Part shown: positions 22,865 through 28,032 of the stretch, in pieces
Layout: each line of letters starts with the position of its first letter
Numbering within the stretch: the first letter of the stretch is position 1
DNA from: Oscillospiraceae bacterium
Lineage (GTDB): Bacteria > Bacillota_A > Clostridia > Oscillospirales > Oscillospiraceae
Assembly (NCBI GenBank): GCA_017411905.1
Contig: JAFQPB010000029.1
Coordinates: 1-28,032, forward strand
DNA: 28,032 nucleotides
Direction: 5' to 3'
Program-made: the position numbers and the translations under genes
Notes under the pieces: generated by a model
What the model saw: the letters and a program-made list of their open reading frames with translations, nothing else
Databases searched by the model: none
Told to the model about the DNA's origin: nothing

Positions 22865-23448
22865 TTTTCCTCTCCTTTTGCCAAGCTTAACGCCCGGCGG
22901 AATTTGCTTTTCGGTTCTTGCTGTAGGGAAAATCTGCGAGACAGTAAATTGGCGTATAGATCCGCATCGCCCATTTCTCCGGAAAGCAGCTCTACTTCCA
23001 CCTCAAAGAGGGGCAGCTCTTTGTCCCCGCCAATCAAAATACCTGTATCCAGCGCAACCTCTAAAAGACTGTCTCCAAAGGAGATTTTCCGCGCTGTTCG
23101 GGTAAATTTTGCGCCGCAAACCGGCACAACGCCCTGTCCGGTTAGAGGTAACAGCTCTTCCAAATTACTAAGCTTACATAAAATCGGAATGGCGTCCGTA
23201 ATACGATCGCATTCCACCTGAAATTCGCCACGGGCGGCTGTGCCGGTAGGAGTTTTCAGCGTACACACGGAAACGCCGTTTTCCAAACGGCGGCGGAGTG
23301 TAATTTTTCGCCTACTGAGGTCGCCTTGGGGCGTATCGTAATAGGTGGTCTCCATTTGCAAAGCATAGGGCGGCTCTGTGAGGGCTGCATCGATTTTTCT
23401 CAGAACAGCTTCGCTTGCCCGGAACTTCTTTTCATACTCCAATCCCAC
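22855..23448 (-). CDS. CYTH-domain protein (triphosphate tunnel metalloenzyme family)
   Basis: A CYTH-fold protein of 197 residues; members hydrolyse or cyclise triphosphates such as inorganic tripolyphosphate or thiamine triphosphate, but the substrate is not known here. The diagnostic ExExK motif is present at the N-terminus (E4, E6, K8 in MGLEYEKKF). Alternating charged strands typical of the tunnel follow: ITLRRR, CTLKTP, GEFQVECDRI, KFTRTARKISF, FEVEVELLSG and SKFRRALSLA. The frame extends to 23592, but GTG 23448 with AAGGAGG seven bases before it gives the family-like start. It overlaps the exonuclease gene by ten bases. The promoter at 23470-23498 leaves a very short leader. Confidence 0.88.
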   Translation of the reverse strand: MGLEYEKKFRASEAVLRKIDAALTEPPYALQMETTYYDTPQGDLSRRKITLRRRLENGVSVCTLKTPTGTAARGEFQVECDRITDAIPILCKLSNLEELLPLTGQGVVPVCGAKFTRTARKISFGDSLLEVALDTGILIGGDKELPLFEVEVELLSGEMGDADLYANLLSRRFSLQQEPKSKFRRALSLAKGEEKWQ

Positions 23449-23469
23449 AATACCGCCTCCTTTTTGGCT

Positions 23470-23498
23470 ATTATACACCTGTTTTCGCGGATATGCAA
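23470..23498 (-). promoter_or_regulatory. Promoter of the CYTH-exonuclease-aminotransferase operon
   Basis: On the minus strand TTGCAT (23498-23493), 17 bases, perfect TATAAT (23475-23470). The AAGGAGG of the first gene begins only about eight bases beyond. Confidence 0.85.
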
Positions 23499-23582
23499 GA
23501 ATCTTTCTGCACTCTGCGCATACGACAAAAAATTTCTCTTTTTCGTGGTAGGATGAAGGGGAAAAAGAAAGGTGTGGTACAT

Positions 23583-25484
23583 ATGGATACATTTACAGGT
23601 CAGGGAAGACGGTTTTTGCAGCGGCTTTCAGCCCATCCGCAGATTTACGCATTATTTGGAGGTTTCGGGTACTTTTTGGCGGGTTTTTGTCTCAGCGCCG
23701 CCAGCTTAAATCAGCATTTCTTACCCCTCTCGGTGGGGCTTATCTGCGGCTGCAGCGGGGTGTCATCCCTCCTTGCGGCTGTGGGCAGTATTTGCGGGTA
23801 TTTGGTGTTTTGGGATGGACTGCAGCCGGTGGCTTGGTGTGGGGTGGCACTGCTGCTGTCGGCAGTGTTGGGAGATAAACGGGTAAGCCGAGCCATTCCT
23901 CTTTTGCTGCCTATGGCGGCGGCTTTTTCGGTGGCGGTTTTGGGCGTAGCGTTTCAGTTTACCGGCGAAATTGCGCCGCCTGTCGTTATTTACATTTTGC
24001 GGATACTGCTGGCGGGGGTGACCAGCGGCCTGTTTTCGCGGGTGCTTCGGGAGAGAAATCCTCTTTATGACTGGTTTGCTTGCGGCTTTGGGGTGCTGGC
24101 ACTGGCGCAAATACTGCCCGTTCCCTATTTGGGCTTGGGCTATCTTGCCGCTGGTGCGTTGGTCGTCCGCGGTGCGTTTCCGGCGGCGGCACTGGCGGGA
24201 CTAGCGCTGGATCTGGCAGGCATTACGCCCCTGCCGATGACCGCAATTTTGTGTCTTTCTTACTTAATTCGCTTTTTGCCCAAGCAGCCCCTTTGGCTGG
24301 GGGGCGCAACAGTGGTCTGCGTGTGTGCTACGGTGATGTACATATGCGGCATCTGGGATGTTACACCGATCCCGGGACTGTTTTTTGGGGCGATGGGTGG
24401 CGTTTACCTGCCCAGTCAGGCACCGCTGAGCCACCGGCGTGGTGCCATTGGCCTCGCCCAAGTGCGGCTGGAATTGGCCGCAGGCGTAATGGGGCAGACA
24501 CAGCAGCTATTGGCTGAAATTCCGGAAATGCCTGTGGATGAGGATTTACTGGTACAGCGGGCGGCAGAGACTGCCTGCAACGGCTGCAGTCACCGAAAAA
24601 ACTGCAAGGATTACCGCCGGCTGGCCCAGCTTCCCGGTGCGCTGCTCCATAAACCTCTCCACAGCAGCGAGGAAATACCTATCGTCTGCAAAAAAAGCGG
24701 CCGGTTTCTTGCCCAGCTTCACCGCAGTCAGGAGCAGCTTCGCTCCATTATGGCAGACCGGGAGCGGCAGCGGGAATACCGCTTGGCGGTGCTTCAGCAG
24801 TACGGCTTTTTGTCCGGGTATTTACAGCAGCTTTCCGACACCCTGACCCAAAAGGCAGACAGCATCCGCGACCGTTACCAGGCAGAAACCAAGGTCTATT
24901 GCAACCACCCATCCCCCGGCAGCGGTGACCGTTGTCTGCGTTTTTTGGGAACAGGGGGGAAATACTACGTCATTCTCTGCGACGGAATGGGCACCGGCCC
25001 GGAGGCGGCAATGGAAGCCAAAACCGGCGGCGAGCTGCTGCGAAAACTGCTGCTGGCGGGCTACCCGGCAGAGCACGCATTGGGAAGTCTTAACAGTATT
25101 TGCGCCCTCCGGGACAGGGCGGGAATCCTGACGGTAGATATGGCGGAGCTTCATTTGGGCACAGGCACGGTGAGCTTATATAAATGGGGTGCTGCGCCGT
25201 CTTACCTCATTGCAGACGGAAGATGTGACAAATTAGGTACAGCCACACCGCCGCCCGGTCTTTCGTCCTCCGGCTGGCAGCCACCGGTCAGACGGGTCGG
25301 CCTGCGGGGAGGCGAAAGGCTTGTGCTGGTCAGCGACGGTGTGGGCGAGGAAAGTGCCTTTCGCATCTGCCGGGAAAAGGCAGGGGCACCGGACGAAATT
25401 CTTGCCCGCTGCCTGCTGGATTGCGGCACATACCAAGGGGACGACGATGCCACCGTGGTCTGTGTTCGATTGCGCGAGGAATAA
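23583..25484 (+). CDS. spoIIE: SpoIIE-like membrane PP2C phosphatase
   Basis: A membrane-bound serine phosphatase. In Bacillus, SpoIIE dephosphorylates SpoIIAA to activate sigma-F in the forespore and also acts at the division septum. The 633-residue product has a hydrophobic N-terminal half with about eight to ten membrane segments (about 20-290). A cysteine-rich linker follows (CNGCSHRKNC near 330), as in SpoIIE. The C-terminal PP2C domain carries metal-site acids in LCDGMGTG (D467), VSDGVG (D585) and GDDDATVV (D620-D622). It is shorter than Bacillus SpoIIE (about 830 residues), the difference lying in the central region. The open frame begins at 23415, but AAAGGTG before ATG 23583 supports this start. 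The call is firm for the family, less so for orthology. Confidence 0.85.
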   Translation: MDTFTGQGRRFLQRLSAHPQIYALFGGFGYFLAGFCLSAASLNQHFLPLSVGLICGCSGVSSLLAAVGSICGYLVFWDGLQPVAWCGVALLLSAVLGDKRVSRAIPLLLPMAAAFSVAVLGVAFQFTGEIAPPVVIYILRILLAGVTSGLFSRVLRERNPLYDWFACGFGVLALAQILPVPYLGLGYLAAGALVVRGAFPAAALAGLALDLAGITPLPMTAILCLSYLIRFLPKQPLWLGGATVVCVCATVMYICGIWDVTPIPGLFFGAMGGVYLPSQAPLSHRRGAIGLAQVRLELAAGVMGQTQQLLAEIPEMPVDEDLLVQRAAETACNGCSHRKNCKDYRRLAQLPGALLHKPLHSSEEIPIVCKKSGRFLAQLHRSQEQLRSIMADRERQREYRLAVLQQYGFLSGYLQQLSDTLTQKADSIRDRYQAETKVYCNHPSPGSGDRCLRFLGTGGKYYVILCDGMGTGPEAAMEAKTGGELLRKLLLAGYPAEHALGSLNSICALRDRAGILTVDMAELHLGTGTVSLYKWGAAPSYLIADGRCDKLGTATPPPGLSSSGWQPPVRRVGLRGGERLVLVSDGVGEESAFRICREKAGAPDEILARCLLDCGTYQGDDDATVVCVRLREE

Positions 25485-25513
25485 AAATCGGCACCGTGAA
25501 AGGTGCCGATTTT
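25484..25513. terminator. Bidirectional terminator between spoIIE and the small membrane protein gene
   Basis: AAAATCGGCACC, loop GTGAAA, GGTGCCGATTTT: a perfect 12-bp stem between convergent genes with T runs on both sides. Confidence 0.92.
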
Positions 25514-25518
25514 CTCAT

Positions 25519-25686
25519 TTATTCATCTTTTCTAAAATAGCCCCGCAGGCAGAGAATCAAGCCGATGATGAAACACGGGAAGAAGAAATACGCGCCATCA
25601 TTTACCCCGTTTATCCACGCGATATAGCCAAAGGAAGCGAGGATCAGGACGGCAATGCCGAGCAGCATCGTTTTGACAGATTTCAT
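25519..25686 (-). CDS. Small two-helix membrane protein
   Basis: A 55-residue protein of unknown function with two predicted membrane helices (about 4-22 and 28-47) and charged ends (MKSVK and RGYFRKDE). The frame is open to 25716, but AAAGGAG eight bases before ATG 25686 fixes this start. It lies 33 bp after gdhA on the same strand and shares its terminator, so it is probably co-transcribed with it. I do not recognise a family. Confidence 0.7.
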   Translation of the reverse strand: MKSVKTMLLGIAVLILASFGYIAWINGVNDGAYFFFPCFIIGLILCLRGYFRKDE

Positions 25687-25719
25687 ACGGGATTCTCCTT
25701 TGCGTTTGCGAAACAAGTC

Positions 25720-27063
<1,344 letters not shown>

Positions 27064-27089
27064 TTACCTCCTGATTAAAATCTTCCTCT

Positions 27090-27118
27090 ATTTTAGCAAA
27101 AGGAAAAAACGATTGCAA
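27090..27118 (-). promoter_or_regulatory. Promoter of gdhA
   Basis: On the minus strand TTGCAA (27118-27113), 17 bases, TAAAAT (27095-27090). Confidence 0.75.
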
Positions 27119-27152
27119 TAGTTTTTTCGGAGAAAACCTGCCAAAGTGTGAC

Positions 27153-27169
27153 TTTGTCCTGAGGACAAA
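27153..27169. promoter_or_regulatory. Perfect palindrome between gdhA and pdaA
   Basis: TTTGTCCT, one base, AGGACAAA: an 8-bp perfect inverted repeat in the 181-bp divergent gap, about 35 bp upstream of the gdhA -35 box. It is too short of a T run for a terminator and could be a regulator site. Confidence 0.45.
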
Positions 27170-27238
27170 TGTGTATATTTTGCCGACAGGCGCATATTTC
27201 CGGCCAAAGGACCATAGATTGTCCCGAGGAGGGATGGT

Positions 27239-28009
27239 ATGAAAAGAAAGCTATGGACCATAGTGGCGATCGGTGCGTTTTGTATTTTTGGCATTGCAGC
27301 GACGATTTTTGGAGAGACCGTACCTACAGGAAGCTGGGGACTTCGTTTCCACACAGAGGGCGAAGCGCCGGAGGGCTCTGCCGGAGTAAGTCAATTACAA
27401 AAATACGACAGCGCATTTTTGGGGGATACCGACGAGAAAACCGTGTATTTGACCTTTGATGCCGGCTACGAGAACGGATGTACAGAGAAAATCTTAGATA
27501 CATTAAAAAAACATAATATAAAAGCCGCTTTTTTCCTTGTGGGCAATTATATGGAGCGAAACCCGGATTTGGTGCGGCGGATGGTAAACGAGGGACATAT
27601 CGTGGGAAACCACACAATGCACCATTATAATATGGAGAAGATTTCTGACCCTGCCGCCTTTGCAGAGGAGCTGCAGGAGCTGGAAAAGCTGTACTTTGAC
27701 ATTACCGGGCTGGAGATGCCAAAATACTACCGCCCGCCCCAAGGCACATACAGCTTGGAAAACCTGAAAAACGCAAAGGAATTGGGCTATAAAACGGTCT
27801 TTTGGAGTCTTGCCTATGTGGACTGGAACAACGATGCCCAGCCAACAAAAGAGCAGGCCTTTTCTAAGCTGCTGCCCCGCATCCACAACGGCGCAGTGAT
27901 CCTGCTCCATTCCACTTCGAAAACAAACGCAGAGATATTAGACGAATTGTTAACCAAATGGAAAGAAATGGGCTATTCCTTTGCATCTATAGATGCATTG
28001 TTTTCGTAA
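27239..28009 (+). CDS. pdaA: PdaA-like polysaccharide deacetylase
   Basis: A NodB-fold deacetylase. PdaA removes the N-acetyl group from muramic acid during formation of muramic delta-lactam in spore cortex. The 256-residue product has one N-terminal membrane anchor or signal (about 5-25), then the catalytic domain with YLTFDAGYENG (D74), HTMHH (H125 and H129), RPPQGTYS (R165) and VILLHS. The wording FDxGYENG is typical of PdaA rather than general chitin deacetylases. The second Asp of the usual TFDDG motif is Ala75 here. GAGGAGGGATGGT precedes the ATG. It is divergent from gdhA. The product and stop are complete; the sequence after 28010 enters a repeat. Confidence 0.88.
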   Translation: MKRKLWTIVAIGAFCIFGIAATIFGETVPTGSWGLRFHTEGEAPEGSAGVSQLQKYDSAFLGDTDEKTVYLTFDAGYENGCTEKILDTLKKHNIKAAFFLVGNYMERNPDLVRRMVNEGHIVGNHTMHHYNMEKISDPAAFAEELQELEKLYFDITGLEMPKYYRPPQGTYSLENLKNAKELGYKTVFWSLAYVDWNNDAQPTKEQAFSKLLPRIHNGAVILLHSTSKTNAEILDELLTKWKEMGYSFASIDALFS

Positions 28010-28017
28010 GACACAAT

Positions 28018-28032
28018 GTAGGGGTCGATGCC
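28018..28032. repeat. GTAGGGG repeat cut by the window end
   Basis: GTAGGGGTCGATGCC begins eight bases after the pdaA stop and matches the opening of the unit at 5569-5597. Only the left arm is visible. Confidence 0.6.

Noticed and set aside
27172..27219. Sigma-G-type promoter for the PdaA-like gene (GTATA/CATATTT or GCATA/CATAGAT)
   Set aside because: The -35-like words fit, but spacing is 16 instead of 17-18 and the -10 matches are poor, so it is not listed as a feature.

Overview
The window looks like chromosomal housekeeping DNA from an anaerobic, spore-forming member of the Clostridia, probably a gut Oscillospirales (Ruminococcaceae/Oscillospiraceae) species. Support for this: GC-rich coding sequence with strong AGGAGG-type ribosome binding sites; a CIRCE-controlled hrcA-grpE-dnaK-dnaJ operon; sporulation-type proteins (SpoIIE-like, PdaA-like); a hexameric glutamate dehydrogenase; and gaps filled with palindromic repeats of the kind common in gut Clostridia. 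The taxonomic placement is inference from gene content. No rRNA, tRNA or CRISPR array was seen.

Layout. 1-537: repeat-filled gap ending in a promoter. 538-5394 (+): asparaginase, CBS-containing pyrophosphatase, HolB and RicT, a compact operon. 5395-5735: more repeats, then the heat-shock promoter with a perfect CIRCE and a second, degenerate CIRCE. 5736-10611 (+): hrcA, grpE, dnaK, dnaJ, with one copy of a MITE-like repeat on each side of dnaK. 10707-13461 (+): dCMP deaminase, PflA-like radical SAM protein, D,D-carboxypeptidase. 13606-14260 (-): queT behind a preQ1-I riboswitch with two tandem terminators. 14300-17396 (-): rpmH-rnpA-yidD-yidC-jag, with a 232-bp inverted-repeat-bounded element between yidC and jag. 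17722-19014: an AT-richer pair, a BspA-like lipoprotein (-) and a divergent XRE regulator (+), around a perfect palindrome. 19050-23448 (-): typA, then an overlapping set CYTH protein, DEDDh exonuclease, aminotransferase. 23583-25484 (+): SpoIIE-like phosphatase. 25519-27057 (-): gdhA and a 55-residue membrane protein. 27239-28009 (+): PdaA-like deacetylase.

The genes are mostly core functions: nucleotide and pyrophosphate metabolism, clamp loading, RNA processing, protein folding, ribosome and membrane protein assembly, cell-wall remodelling and nitrogen metabolism. No phage, transposase or defence system was found. The most unusual content is non-coding: the riboswitch with tandem terminators, the doubled CIRCE, the operator between bspA and xre, and several families of repeats that keep a conserved frame while their stems change in a compensated way.
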